NCBI RefSeq assembly: GCF_001571145.1
Contig: NZ_BCTF01000005.1
Location: forward strand, 1-64,000
Direction of reading: 5' to 3'
DNA length: 64,000 bases
From: Hydrogenophaga flava NBRC 102514
GTDB taxonomy: Bacteria > Pseudomonadota > Gammaproteobacteria > Burkholderiales > Burkholderiaceae_C
Under the pieces are notes generated by a model that did not search any database, was not told where the DNA came from, and worked only from the letters and a program-made list of their open reading frames with translations. Both the position numbers and the translations under genes were made by a program. Below, in pieces: positions 28,823 through 36,334 of this stretch. How positions within the stretch are numbered: position 1 is the first letter of the stretch; the number at the start of each line of letters is the position of its first letter.

Positions 28823-29863
28823 ATGAGCCAGAAAAAAATCACCCTGCACGACATGACCCTGCGCGACGGGATGCATCCCAAGCGCCACCTGATGACGCTC
28901 GACCAGATGAAGAGCATCGCCTGCGGCCTGGACGCCGCCGGTGTGCCGCTGATCGAGGTCACGCACGGCGACGGCCTGGGCGGCTCCAGCGTCAACTACG
29001 GCTTCCCGGCCCACAGCGACGAGGAGTACCTGGGCACCGTGATCCCGCTGATGAAGCAGGCCAAGGTCTCGGCCCTGCTGCTGCCGGGCATCGGCACCGT
29101 CGACCATCTGAAGATGGCGCACGGCCTGGGCGTGCACACCATCCGCGTGGCGACGCACTGCACCGAAGCCGACGTGAGCGAACAGCACATCACCTACGCG
29201 CGCAAGCTCGACATGGACACCGTCGGCTTCCTGATGATGGCCCACATGAACAGCCCCGAAGGCCTGGTCACGCAGGCCAGGCTGATGGAGAGCTACGGCG
29301 CCAACTGCATCTACGTCACCGACTCGGCCGGCTACATGCTGCCCGCCGACGTGAAGGCCCGCCTGCAGGCCGTGCGCGACGCGCTCAAGCCCGAGACCGA
29401 GCTGGGCTTCCACGGCCACCACAACCTGGCCATGGGCGTGGCCAACTCGGTCGCCGCCATCGAGTGCGGCGCCACGCGCATCGACGCGGCCGCCGCCGGC
29501 CTGGGCGCGGGCGCGGGCAACACCCCCATGGAAGTGCTGGTCGCCGTGCTCGACCGCATGGGCGTGAACACCGGCGTGGACGTCTGGAAGATCCAGGACG
29601 TGGCCGAAGACCTCGTCACCCCCATCATGGACTTCCCGATCCGCATCGACCGCGACGCGCTCACGCTGGGCTACGCCGGCGTGTACGGCAGCTTCCTGCT
29701 GTTCGCCAAACGCGCCGCCGTGAAGTACGGCCTGTCGGCGCGCGACATCCTGGTCGAGCTGGGCCGCAAGAAGATGGTCGGCGGCCAGGAAGACATGATC
29801 GAAGACACCGCCATGACCATGGCGCGCGAGCGCGATGTGCGCCTGCAGAAAAAAGCCGCCTGA
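28823..29863 (+). CDS. dmpG: 4-hydroxy-2-oxovalerate aldolase
   Basis: The 346-residue class II aldolase that cleaves 4-hydroxy-2-oxovalerate to pyruvate and acetaldehyde, with the aldehyde passed through a tunnel to DmpF. The HMG-CoA-lyase-like TIM barrel carries the catalytic [11 protein letters not shown] motif near residues 13-23 and the metal-binding [11 protein letters not shown] motif. The C-terminal communication domain ([30 protein letters not shown]) is intact. Confidence 0.95.
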   Translation: MSQKKITLHDMTLRDGMHPKRHLMTLDQMKSIACGLDAAGVPLIEVTHGDGLGGSSVNYGFPAHSDEEYLGTVIPLMKQAKVSALLLPGIGTVDHLKMAHGLGVHTIRVATHCTEADVSEQHITYARKLDMDTVGFLMMAHMNSPEGLVTQARLMESYGANCIYVTDSAGYMLPADVKARLQAVRDALKPETELGFHGHHNLAMGVANSVAAIECGATRIDAAAAGLGAGAGNTPMEVLVAVLDRMGVNTGVDVWKIQDVAEDLVTPIMDFPIRIDRDALTLGYAGVYGSFLLFAKRAAVKYGLSARDILVELGRKKMVGGQEDMIEDTAMTMARERDVRLQKKAA

Positions 29864-29875
29864 GGAGACCGCACC

Positions 29876-30067
29876 ATGCCGTTCGCACAGATCTACATGC
29901 TCGAAGGCCGCACGCCCGAGCAGAAGAAGGCCGTGATCGAAAAGGTCACCCAGGCGCTGCACGAGGCGACTGACGCGAAGAAGGAAACCATCCGCGTCTG
30001 GATCCACGAGATGCCCAAGGAGAACTGGGGCATCGCGGGCGTCAGCGCCAAGGACCTCGGGCGCTGA
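29876..30067 (+). CDS. dmpI: 4-oxalocrotonate tautomerase
   Basis: A 63-residue tautomerase of the beta-alpha-beta 4-OT family. It converts the 2-hydroxymuconate form to 2-oxo-3-hexenedioate, the substrate of DmpH. The catalytic residue is the proline exposed after removal of the initiator Met (MPFAQIYMLEGR). Residues such as the arginine in KETIRVWIHEMPKENWGIAG are conserved. It lies 12 nt after dmpG and 2 nt before the next gene. Confidence 0.94.
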   Translation: MPFAQIYMLEGRTPEQKKAVIEKVTQALHEATDAKKETIRVWIHEMPKENWGIAGVSAKDLGR

Positions 30068-30069
30068 CC

Positions 30070-30864
30070 ATGGCACCGATCGCCGTCCACCGCTACGACG
30101 GGCGCGTGGTCGTGGTGACCGGCGCCGCGCAGGGCATCGGCCGGGCCTGCGCGCTGCGCATGGCGGCAGAGGGCGCAAGCGTGGTGCTGGTGGACCGCGC
30201 CGCCGGCCCCTGCGAAGCGGTGCGCGACCAGATCACCGCCCACGGCGGCGATGCCCTGCTTGTGGCGGCCGACCTGGAGCAGCACGAGGGCGCGCAGGCC
30301 GTGGTGCAGGCGGCCCTGCAGGCCCACGGCCGCGTCGACGTGTCGGTGCACAACGTGGGCGGCACCATCTGGGCCAAGCCGTTCTGGGAGTACACGCCCG
30401 ACGAGATGCAGCGCGAGATCAGCCGCTCGCTCTGGCCCACGCTGTGGTGCTGCCGCGAGATGGCCGCGCTGATGAAGCGCCAGGGCCAGGGCGCCATCGT
30501 GAATGTCGGCTCCATCGCCACGCGCGGCATCTACCGCGTGCCCTACGCCGCGGCCAAGGGGGGCGTGCACGCGATGACCGTGGCCATGGCGATGGAACTC
30601 GCCGAGTTCGGCGTGCGCGTCAACTGCGTCTCGCCCGGCGCCATCGACAACGGCCAGCGCATCGTGCCGCGCAACCCGCAGCCGCTGAGCGAGGCGGAAA
30701 CCGGCTGGATGAAAGCGATCTACACCCAGTCGCTGCGCGACACGCCGATGAACCGCCTGGGCACGCCGGAGGAGATCGCCGCGGCCATCGGCTTCCTGGG
30801 CGCGCCCGAGGCCTCGTACATCACCGGCCAGGTGCTGTTCGTGGGCGGCGGCGCCATCGGCTGA
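30070..30864 (+). CDS. BenD/XylL-like cis-dihydrodiol dehydrogenase (SDR)
   Basis: A 264-residue short-chain dehydrogenase with TGAAQGIGRA at the nucleotide site and the YxxxK motif YAAAK. Long stretches match what I know of BenD/XylL, the enzyme that oxidises and decarboxylates benzoate cis-diol to catechol: NVGGTIWAKPFWEYTP, SLWPTLWCCREM and SIATRGIYRVPY. No benzoate dioxygenase (benABC) gene is in the window. The gene starts 2 nt after dmpI, so it is part of the meta operon. It may feed a diol into catechol or act on a different diol. Confidence 0.78.
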   Translation: MAPIAVHRYDGRVVVVTGAAQGIGRACALRMAAEGASVVLVDRAAGPCEAVRDQITAHGGDALLVAADLEQHEGAQAVVQAALQAHGRVDVSVHNVGGTIWAKPFWEYTPDEMQREISRSLWPTLWCCREMAALMKRQGQGAIVNVGSIATRGIYRVPYAAAKGGVHAMTVAMAMELAEFGVRVNCVSPGAIDNGQRIVPRNPQPLSEAETGWMKAIYTQSLRDTPMNRLGTPEEIAAAIGFLGAPEASYITGQVLFVGGGAIG

Positions 30865-30936
30865 GGGCTTCGGGTCTTTCCACCGGCTGGTGACAATGGT
30901 GCACACCCTGTTCACCGCACCCCGAGGAGAAGACTG

Positions 30937-32325
30937 ATGACCGCTCCCCACCTGTCACTGGCCGAGATCGCCGCCCGCCTGCGCCGCCGTGAAACGACGG
31001 CGGTGGCGCTGATCGACGCCTGCGCACAGAACCACGCGCGCACCGAGCCCCGACTCAACGCCTACAAGACCTGGGACGGCGAACGCGCCCGCACCGCCGC
31101 CGCGGCGGTCGACACCCTGCTGGACCAGGGCATGGACCTGGGCCCGCTGATGGGCCTGCCGGTGTCGGTGAAAGATCTGTACGGCGTGCCCGGCCTGCCG
31201 GTGTTTGCCGGCAGCGACGAGGCCCTGCCCGAAGCCTGGCAAGCAGCCGGGCCGCTGGTCGCGCGGCTGCAGCAGCAATTGGGCATCGTGGTCGGCAAGA
31301 CGCACACGGTCGAGTTCGCGTTCGGCGGCCTCGGCGTCAACGCCCACTGGGGTACGCCCTGGAACCCCTGGTCGCGCGACGAACACCGCGTGCCCGGCGG
31401 GTCGAGCGCGGGCGCGGGCGTTTCGCTGGTGCAGGGCAGCGCCCTGCTGGCGCTGGGCACCGACACGGCGGGCTCGGTGCGCGTGCCCGCGTCCATGACC
31501 GGGCAGGTGGGCCTGAAGACCACGGTGGGGCGCTGGCCGGTCGAGGGCATCGTGCCCCTGTCGTCTTCGCTCGACACCGCGGGCGTGCTCACCCGCACGG
31601 TGGAAGACCTGGCCTACGCCTTCGCCGCGCTCGGCCCCGAACACCAGGGCCTACCCGCGCCCGCCCCGGCGCGCCTGCAGGGCCTGCGCGTCGGCGTGCC
31701 GACGAACCACTTCTGGGACGACATCGACCCGAGCATCGGCGCCGTGGTGGAGGCCAGCATCGAACGCCTCGCGCAGGCCGGCGCACAGGTGGTCCGCCTG
31801 CCGCTGCCGCACTGCGAAGAAGCCTTCGACATCTTCCGCCGCGGCGGCCTGGCGGCGTCCGAACTCGCGGCCTACATGGACCTGAATTTTCCGCACAAGG
31901 TGGAGCGGCTGGACCCGGTGGTGCGCGACCGCGTGCGCTGGGCCGAGCAGGTGTCTTCCGTCGAGTACCTGCGGCGCAAGGCCGTGCTGCAGCGCTGCGG
32001 CGCGGGCGCGGTCCGGGTGTTCGACGACGTCGACGTGCTGCTCACGCCCACCGTGCCCGCCTCGCCGCCGCGGCTGGCCGACATCGGCACGGTGGAGACC
32101 TACGCGCTGGCCAACATGAGGGCCATGCGCAACACCGCCATCAGCAACCTGTTCGGCTGGTGCGCGCTGACCATGCCCGTGGGGCTGGATGCGAACCGCA
32201 TGCCGGTGGGCCTGCAGCTGATGGGGCCGCCGCGCGCCGAAGCGCGGCTGATCGGCATCGCGCTCGGCATCGAGGCCCTGATCGGCCAGGGCCACGCGCT
32301 GCTGGGCACGCCCGACCTGTCCTGA
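30937..32325 (+). CDS. Amidase-signature-family hydrolase
   Basis: A 462-residue amidase with the Ser-cisSer-Lys triad: Lys79 (LPVSVKDLYG), Ser156 (GGSSAGAG) and Ser180 (DTAGSVRVPAS). The spacing of 24 residues between the serines is standard. Length and motif order are complete. It lies 72 nt after the BenD-like gene and 13 nt before a hydratase gene, in the same direction as the meta operon. It could release an aromatic acid or a ring-fission acid from an amide; the substrate is unknown. Confidence 0.85.
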   Translation: MTAPHLSLAEIAARLRRRETTAVALIDACAQNHARTEPRLNAYKTWDGERARTAAAAVDTLLDQGMDLGPLMGLPVSVKDLYGVPGLPVFAGSDEALPEAWQAAGPLVARLQQQLGIVVGKTHTVEFAFGGLGVNAHWGTPWNPWSRDEHRVPGGSSAGAGVSLVQGSALLALGTDTAGSVRVPASMTGQVGLKTTVGRWPVEGIVPLSSSLDTAGVLTRTVEDLAYAFAALGPEHQGLPAPAPARLQGLRVGVPTNHFWDDIDPSIGAVVEASIERLAQAGAQVVRLPLPHCEEAFDIFRRGGLAASELAAYMDLNFPHKVERLDPVVRDRVRWAEQVSSVEYLRRKAVLQRCGAGAVRVFDDVDVLLTPTVPASPPRLADIGTVETYALANMRAMRNTAISNLFGWCALTMPVGLDANRMPVGLQLMGPPRAEARLIGIALGIEALIGQGHALLGTPDLS

Positions 32326-32338
32326 CCGGAGCACACCC

Positions 32339-33136
32339 ATGGACGACCCCGTTGCGCAATCTGCCGAACGCATCTGGGCCGCCCGCCAGGCCGGTCACAC
32401 GCTCGACGCCGAGGCCACCATCGGCACCCCCGACCTCGCCACCGCCTACGCCATCCAGCGCGCGCTGCTCGCGCTGCGCCTGGCCGCCGGCGAGCGCGTG
32501 GTCGGCTGGAAGCTGGGCTACACCTCCGAGGTGATGCGCCGCCAGATGGGCATAGCCCGGCCCAACATCGGGCCGCTGACCGACTGGATGCTGCTCGGTT
32601 CGGGCGACGCGGTGCACGAGCGCCTGGTGCAGCCGCGCGTGGAACCTGAGATCGGGCTGCGCCTGAAGACCGCCCTCGACGCGCGGCACGCGCCCGTCGA
32701 CCGCCACAGCGTGGCCGCCGCCGTGGAAGGCGCCTACACCTGCCTTGAAGTCGTGCACTCCACCTGGACCGGCTACCGTTTCAACCTCGAACAGAACACC
32801 GCCGACAACGCGTCCGCCGGCCAGGTGGTTGTCGGGCCGCGCTTGCCGGTAACCGACCTGATGGCGCTCGACACCGTGGTGGTGCAACTGAGCGACGGCA
32901 GCCAAACGCTGGGCCAGGGCGTGGGCGCCGACGCCGACGGGCACCCGCTGGATGCGGTGGCGCGGCTGGTGCGGGAGCTGGCTGCGAATGGTCAGCGGCT
33001 GGAGGCGGGGGATCTGGTGATCACGGGCGGGTTGACGAAGGCTTGTGCGCTGGAGGTGGGTGGTTGGCTTTCAGCGCACTTTTGCGGTGGGGACGCGTGG
33101 TCAACCGAAGTGGTGGTCTATCAATCAGCACAGTAA
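32339..33136 (+). CDS. MhpD-family 2-oxoalkenoate hydratase/decarboxylase, extra paralogue
   Basis: A 265-residue relative of DmpE and DmpH. It keeps the family frame (AYAIQRALLALRLAAGERVVGWKLGYTS, VQPRVEPEIGLRLK, ADNASAGQVVVG, DLVITGGLTKA) but is diverged, for example YTCLEVVHSTWTGYRFNLEQN in place of the usual IDSR segment. It may act on a substituted or amino ring-fission acid. It follows the amidase by 13 nt and is probably the last gene of the meta operon. Confidence 0.75.
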   Translation: MDDPVAQSAERIWAARQAGHTLDAEATIGTPDLATAYAIQRALLALRLAAGERVVGWKLGYTSEVMRRQMGIARPNIGPLTDWMLLGSGDAVHERLVQPRVEPEIGLRLKTALDARHAPVDRHSVAAAVEGAYTCLEVVHSTWTGYRFNLEQNTADNASAGQVVVGPRLPVTDLMALDTVVVQLSDGSQTLGQGVGADADGHPLDAVARLVRELAANGQRLEAGDLVITGGLTKACALEVGGWLSAHFCGGDAWSTEVVVYQSAQ

Positions 33137-33238
33137 CTTTGCTGTTTTCGAATTGGTTCGCCTTGAGAGCTTCAGGCGTCCATGCTCCACACCTTCCTCC
33201 GAAGCGAAGGTATCGTCGATCAACCGAGAGTTGCGTGC

Positions 33239-33265
33239 CGGACCTCAATGTCCGCGTTGATTTTT
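33239..33265 (+). terminator. Possible weak terminator of the meta operon
   Basis: CGGAC (33239-33243) pairs with GTCCG (33250-33254) around a 6-nt loop. Six bases later there is a run of five T (33261-33265). The stem is short, so this is only a candidate end point for the long operon that starts at 17455. Confidence 0.3.
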
Positions 33266-33293
33266 AAGGCGGGTTCCCAACACACGTATGCGA

Positions 33294-33962
33294 TCAGCAA
33301 AACACCAAAGCCGCTCCGGTTTTGATGGACGCCTCGCAACCCCGAATCAGTCGGATGCAGCTGAACGACTCAATGCCAAACTGTTGCCAGCGCACCTGCC
33401 CTGCCCCGGGTGCTCCGGCGGCTTCCCAAACTTCGTCCGACTCGCAATTCAGGTCTTCCGGAAGTTCAAGCACACGAGCAAGAGCCTTGCACTCCGCAAG
33501 TAGGCGGTGAGCAGATCCGATCGCCCCCCCGACACGGTCAGACAACTCCCCGGGATCGATCACCTGGGCGAAGTCCACGGGCACATAGAACCCTTCGGCG
33601 TCGCCGTGCAGCATCAGATGCTGAAACGGCAAATCACTGATATCGCCATCGCCTACCGCCTCGTAGTACTTCTCCACAACCGGATCGTCGTCAGGGGCTT
33701 CGCTAGATGGCGCATAGAGCGATTGATCCAAAGCAACATACGCAGCAAGCCGCCGCAGGTGGTGAAGGCCCGAATATCCATACATCTCGCAGGAAAACCA
33801 ATCGTCTTCTGGGAGCTCTGGTGGCTCGGAATACCCCGAAAGTCCCTGGCGTTCGAGACATGCACCGACTGCTTTGATGCTTTGAATGAATTCATCAGCG
33901 AACTCCGGGTCTTCCCGCCGTACATCTGCGAGATAGCCCACCATCAGACCAAGCCCCATCAC
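33294..33962 (-). CDS. Hypothetical protein in a lower-GC patch
   Basis: A 222-residue protein I do not recognise. It is acidic, with many Asp/Glu and several tryptophans (DDWFSCEMYGYSGLHHLRRLAAYVAL; ELPEDLNCESDEVWEAAG). It has no signal peptide or membrane span. The surrounding 33.14-34.03 kb is visibly poorer in GC than its neighbours and uses less biased third positions, which suggests acquired DNA. The first methionine was taken as the start; MGLGLMVG one codon later is equally possible. Soluble acidic proteins of this size include contact-toxin immunity proteins, but nothing here proves that. Confidence 0.55.
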   Translation of the reverse strand: MMGLGLMVGYLADVRREDPEFADEFIQSIKAVGACLERQGLSGYSEPPELPEDDWFSCEMYGYSGLHHLRRLAAYVALDQSLYAPSSEAPDDDPVVEKYYEAVGDGDISDLPFQHLMLHGDAEGFYVPVDFAQVIDPGELSDRVGGAIGSAHRLLAECKALARVLELPEDLNCESDEVWEAAGAPGAGQVRWQQFGIESFSCIRLIRGCEASIKTGAALVFC

Positions 33963-34032
33963 AGCCCCCTTCTACACATTTGTTTGGAAACGGGGAGTGT
34001 GCATCAAGCGCACCAACCTCCATTCCACATGG

Positions 34033-34653
34033 TTAGCAAGGCACCGGCATCTTGAACGCCGCCCGCGCCCGATCCACCTGTGGGGCCACGATGCAGCCGG
34101 GCACGTGGTCGTTCAGCAGGCCCATGGCCTGCATGAAGGCGTAGACGGTGGTGGGCCCGACAAATTTCCAGCCGCGCTTCTTCAGGTCTTTCGCCAGGGC
34201 CACCGCCTCGGGAGAGGTCGTCACGGTTTGTGGGGGCGCGGCGTGGGCGCGGCCCGGTTCGTAGCGCCAGAAGTAGGCCGCGAGCGAGCCGCACTCGGCC
34301 TGAAGGTTGACGGCGCGGCCGGCGTTGTGAATGACGGCTTCGATCTTGCCGCGGTGACGGACGATGCCTTCGTCCTGCAACAGGCGGGCAACCTGGCGCT
34401 CGCCGTAGCCCGCCATGCGGTGGAAGTCGAATCCGTCGAATGCCTTTCGGAAGTTCTCGCGCTTGGCGAGGATGGTTCGCCAGCTCAGGCCCGACTGGAA
34501 GCTCTCCAGGCAGAGCTTCTCGAACAGGCGGATGTCGTCGCCCACCGGGAAGCCCCATTCCTGGTCGTGGTAGGCCTCGTACTCGGGCGTGGCGGCGCAC
34601 CAGCGGCAACGCGGCTGACCGTCGCTGCCGGTCACGGTCTGGGCTTTACTCAT
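34033..34653 (-). CDS. tag: DNA-3-methyladenine glycosylase I
   Basis: A 206-residue base-excision-repair enzyme that removes 3-methyladenine from alkylated DNA. Family marks are RCRWCAATPEYEAYHDQEWGFPV near the N-terminus (with a zinc-binding cysteine and histidine), FEKLCLESFQSGLSWRTIL and KFVGPTTVYAFMQAMGLLNDHVPGC. The ATG at 34653 overlaps the stop of the yciI-like gene (ATGA), so tag is the third gene of a tetR-yciI-tag operon. Confidence 0.93.
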   Translation of the reverse strand: MSKAQTVTGSDGQPRCRWCAATPEYEAYHDQEWGFPVGDDIRLFEKLCLESFQSGLSWRTILAKRENFRKAFDGFDFHRMAGYGERQVARLLQDEGIVRHRGKIEAVIHNAGRAVNLQAECGSLAAYFWRYEPGRAHAAPPQTVTTSPEAVALAKDLKKRGWKFVGPTTVYAFMQAMGLLNDHVPGCIVAPQVDRARAAFKMPVPC

Positions 34654-34976
34654 GCGGCGCTCTCGCTGCCGGCGAGGAGCGCAGCCACGCCTGACGCCAT
34701 CACGGACGGGGCGGCGGGGTGGATGTCGGCCGTCACCACGCCGTGCACGACGAAGGGGTCTTGCGCGATGCGGGCATGAACGGCGGCGGCATCGGTGCCC
34801 ACGGCGATCACCAGGCCGCCCTGCCCCTGGTCGAGCGAGCCGGCCAGCAGGAAGCTGCCGTCGGCGATGCCGTCCTGGATCCATTGTTTGTGCCCGGCCA
34901 TCCACTGGCCGGCCTGTGCGCGGTTGGGGCCGAATCGCAAAAAGACGATGAACACGGTGGTGCTGTGAGGGTTCAT
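34650..34976 (-). CDS. YciI-family protein
   Basis: A 108-residue protein of the YCII-related (dimeric alpha-beta barrel) family. It begins MNPHSTTVFIVFLRFGPNRAQAGQWMAGHKQWI and has the central GSFLLAGSLDQGQGGLVIAV pattern with a conserved histidine and aspartate. These proteins resemble small dehydrochlorinases or muconolactone-isomerase folds, but most have no known reaction. The ATG overlaps the stop of the tetR gene and its stop overlaps the start of tag. Confidence 0.8.
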   Translation of the reverse strand: MNPHSTTVFIVFLRFGPNRAQAGQWMAGHKQWIQDGIADGSFLLAGSLDQGQGGLVIAVGTDAAAVHARIAQDPFVVHGVVTADIHPAAPSVMASGVAALLAGSESAA

Positions 34977-35593
34977 GGGGCGGTCTTTCGTCTGGGCCGG
35001 TTCGCGGCCGCCGGGTTGGGAACGAAGCTGGCAAGCCACTCGGCCACCGCGTCCACTTCGCGCTGGATGAAGGTTTCGTCGTGGAAGGTGTTGGCCAGCA
35101 TGGCGACGCCCTGGCTGCGCGCGAGCAGGTGCAGCGCCAGTTCGTCGGCGCGCGGCGCATGGCCCAGGGCCTCGAACTGGGTGCGCAGCCAGTCGCGGAA
35201 CTGGCCAAAGATCATTCCGGCGTCGCCCTGCGCGGGGTGGTCGAGCTTGGCGAGTTCGGCGCACAGCGTTCCTACCGGGCAGCCGTAGCGCTGGATGTCG
35301 TGCCGGTTGCGCACCAGCATCTCCGCAAAGCAGCGCAGCCGGTCCTGCGGTGTTGCGGCGTCCCGCGTCCATGTGTCCAGCATGGACTGGGTTCGCACCG
35401 AACGCAGCGCGATGACCGCGCCCAGGATGTCGTCCTTGGTTCTGAAGTGGTAATAGAAGTTGCCCCGCGAGAGGCCGACGGCGTCGGCGATGTCGGCGAA
35501 GGAGGTCTTCTCGAACCCCCGTTGGTAGAACAGGGTGTCCGCCGCGTCGACGATGCGCGCTCGGGTGGTGGGTGTGGCTTCGGCAGCGCTCAT
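34973..35593 (-). CDS. TetR-family transcriptional regulator
   Basis: A 206-residue repressor-type regulator. The N-terminal helix-turn-helix is RARIVDAADTLFYQRGFEKTSFADIADAVGLSRGNFYYHFRTKDDIL. The C-terminal ligand domain resembles TetR_C_6/NemR-like proteins, with a cysteine pair (RYGCPVGTLCAELA) that could sense electrophiles. It is first in a tetR-yciI-tag operon. TAGGAC repeats at 35624-35662, directly upstream, are the likely operator. Confidence 0.88.
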   Translation of the reverse strand: MSAAEATPTTRARIVDAADTLFYQRGFEKTSFADIADAVGLSRGNFYYHFRTKDDILGAVIALRSVRTQSMLDTWTRDAATPQDRLRCFAEMLVRNRHDIQRYGCPVGTLCAELAKLDHPAQGDAGMIFGQFRDWLRTQFEALGHAPRADELALHLLARSQGVAMLANTFHDETFIQREVDAVAEWLASFVPNPAAANRPRRKTAP

Positions 35594-35623
35594 GATGGTG
35601 AGGGCATGGTGGGCGGGTGTTTC

Positions 35624-35662
35624 TAGGACGATTGGCCTAGGCAGTATAGGACAGGCGTCCTA
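35624..35662. promoter_or_regulatory. Tandem TAGGAC inverted-repeat operators for the TetR regulator
   Basis: A perfect inverted repeat, TAGGACAGGCGTCCTA (35647-35662), and a near-perfect one, TAGGACGATTGGCCTA (35624-35639), are centred 23 nt apart, about two helical turns. They lie 31-69 nt upstream of the tetR start codon, where an autoregulatory operator would be. Confidence 0.6.
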
Positions 35663-35708
35663 AACAGAGCAACGGGAGTAGAAGATTCAGCTTTGCCCGG
35701 TAGGTCAC

Positions 35709-35738
35709 TTGTTGTTAAAACTGTATGGATGTACAGTA
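35709..35738 (+). promoter_or_regulatory. Sigma-70 promoter overlapped by a LexA-like box
   Basis: TTGTTG (35709-35714) and TACAGT (35732-35737) are separated by 17 nt and would start transcription about 32 nt before the VOC gene. Across the spacer and -10 lies AACTGTATGGATGTACAGTA (35719-35738), which keeps the CTG-N10-CAG core (35721-35736) and most of the enterobacterial LexA consensus. A repressor bound here would cover the -10 element. Confidence 0.6.
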
Positions 35739-35774
35739 CATTCTCCGACCACCACACCACATGAGAGGCCCCAC

Positions 35775-36188
35775 ATGCTCGACCACATGACGTTTCGCGT
35801 GACCAACATCGCCCAAGCCAAGGCCTTCTACAGTGCGGCCCTGGCGCCGCTGGGTTACAGCGTCTGCTTTGAAGGGAACTACGGTTCCAACATCCTCGGT
35901 CTGGCCTACCCGGACGCCGCCGAGCCCGACGGCAAAAAGGCGGATGTGTGGTTCATCGACGGGCCATCGCCTTACGGCGGGCCGGCGGCCACCACGGGTT
36001 GCCATCTGGCGTGGCGCGCACAAAGCCGCGCGCAGGTGGACACCTTCTACAAGGCGGCCATCGCCGCCGGCGGCAAGGACAACGGCGCGCCCGGCCTGCG
36101 CCCGGACTACCACCCCAACTACTACGGTGCTTTCGTGATCGACCCCGAGGGCAACAACATCGAAGCGGTCTGCCATCTGCCCGAGTGA
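35775..36188 (+). CDS. VOC (glyoxalase/bleomycin resistance)-family protein
   Basis: A 137-residue single-domain vicinal oxygen chelate protein. It begins MLDHMTFRVTNIAQAKAFYSAALAPLGY, and GCHLAWRAQSRAQVDTFYKAAIAAGG and GAFVIDPEGNNIEAVCH follow, with histidine and glutamate at the metal positions. The reaction is unknown. The start at 35775 has a GAGAGG site. The promoter upstream overlaps a LexA-like box, unusual for this family. Confidence 0.85.
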   Translation: MLDHMTFRVTNIAQAKAFYSAALAPLGYSVCFEGNYGSNILGLAYPDAAEPDGKKADVWFIDGPSPYGGPAATTGCHLAWRAQSRAQVDTFYKAAIAAGGKDNGAPGLRPDYHPNYYGAFVIDPEGNNIEAVCHLPE

Positions 36189-36334
36189 GCGCAGCCGGGC
36201 GGTGGCGAGGATGCCTTCGGGCGGATAGCGGTTGGAATGGCCCATGTCCAGCGAGGCATCGCCATAGGCCTCCCAGTAACAATCGGGTAAGACAAGGTTC
36301 CGTAGCATGGGCTTTTCAACACCGAAGGCCCCCC

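Noticed and set aside
34033-35208. A 391-residue frame that would extend tag far upstream
   Set aside because: The extra N-terminal part overlaps yciI and tetR out of frame; the ATG at 34653 gives the normal Tag length and an ATGA junction.
36195-36240. Similarity of the remnant-like RYPPEGI coding stretch to the same peptide in hpaI
   Set aside because: The match is limited to about 22 nt and can come from the same short peptide with shared codon preference; the flanks do not align.
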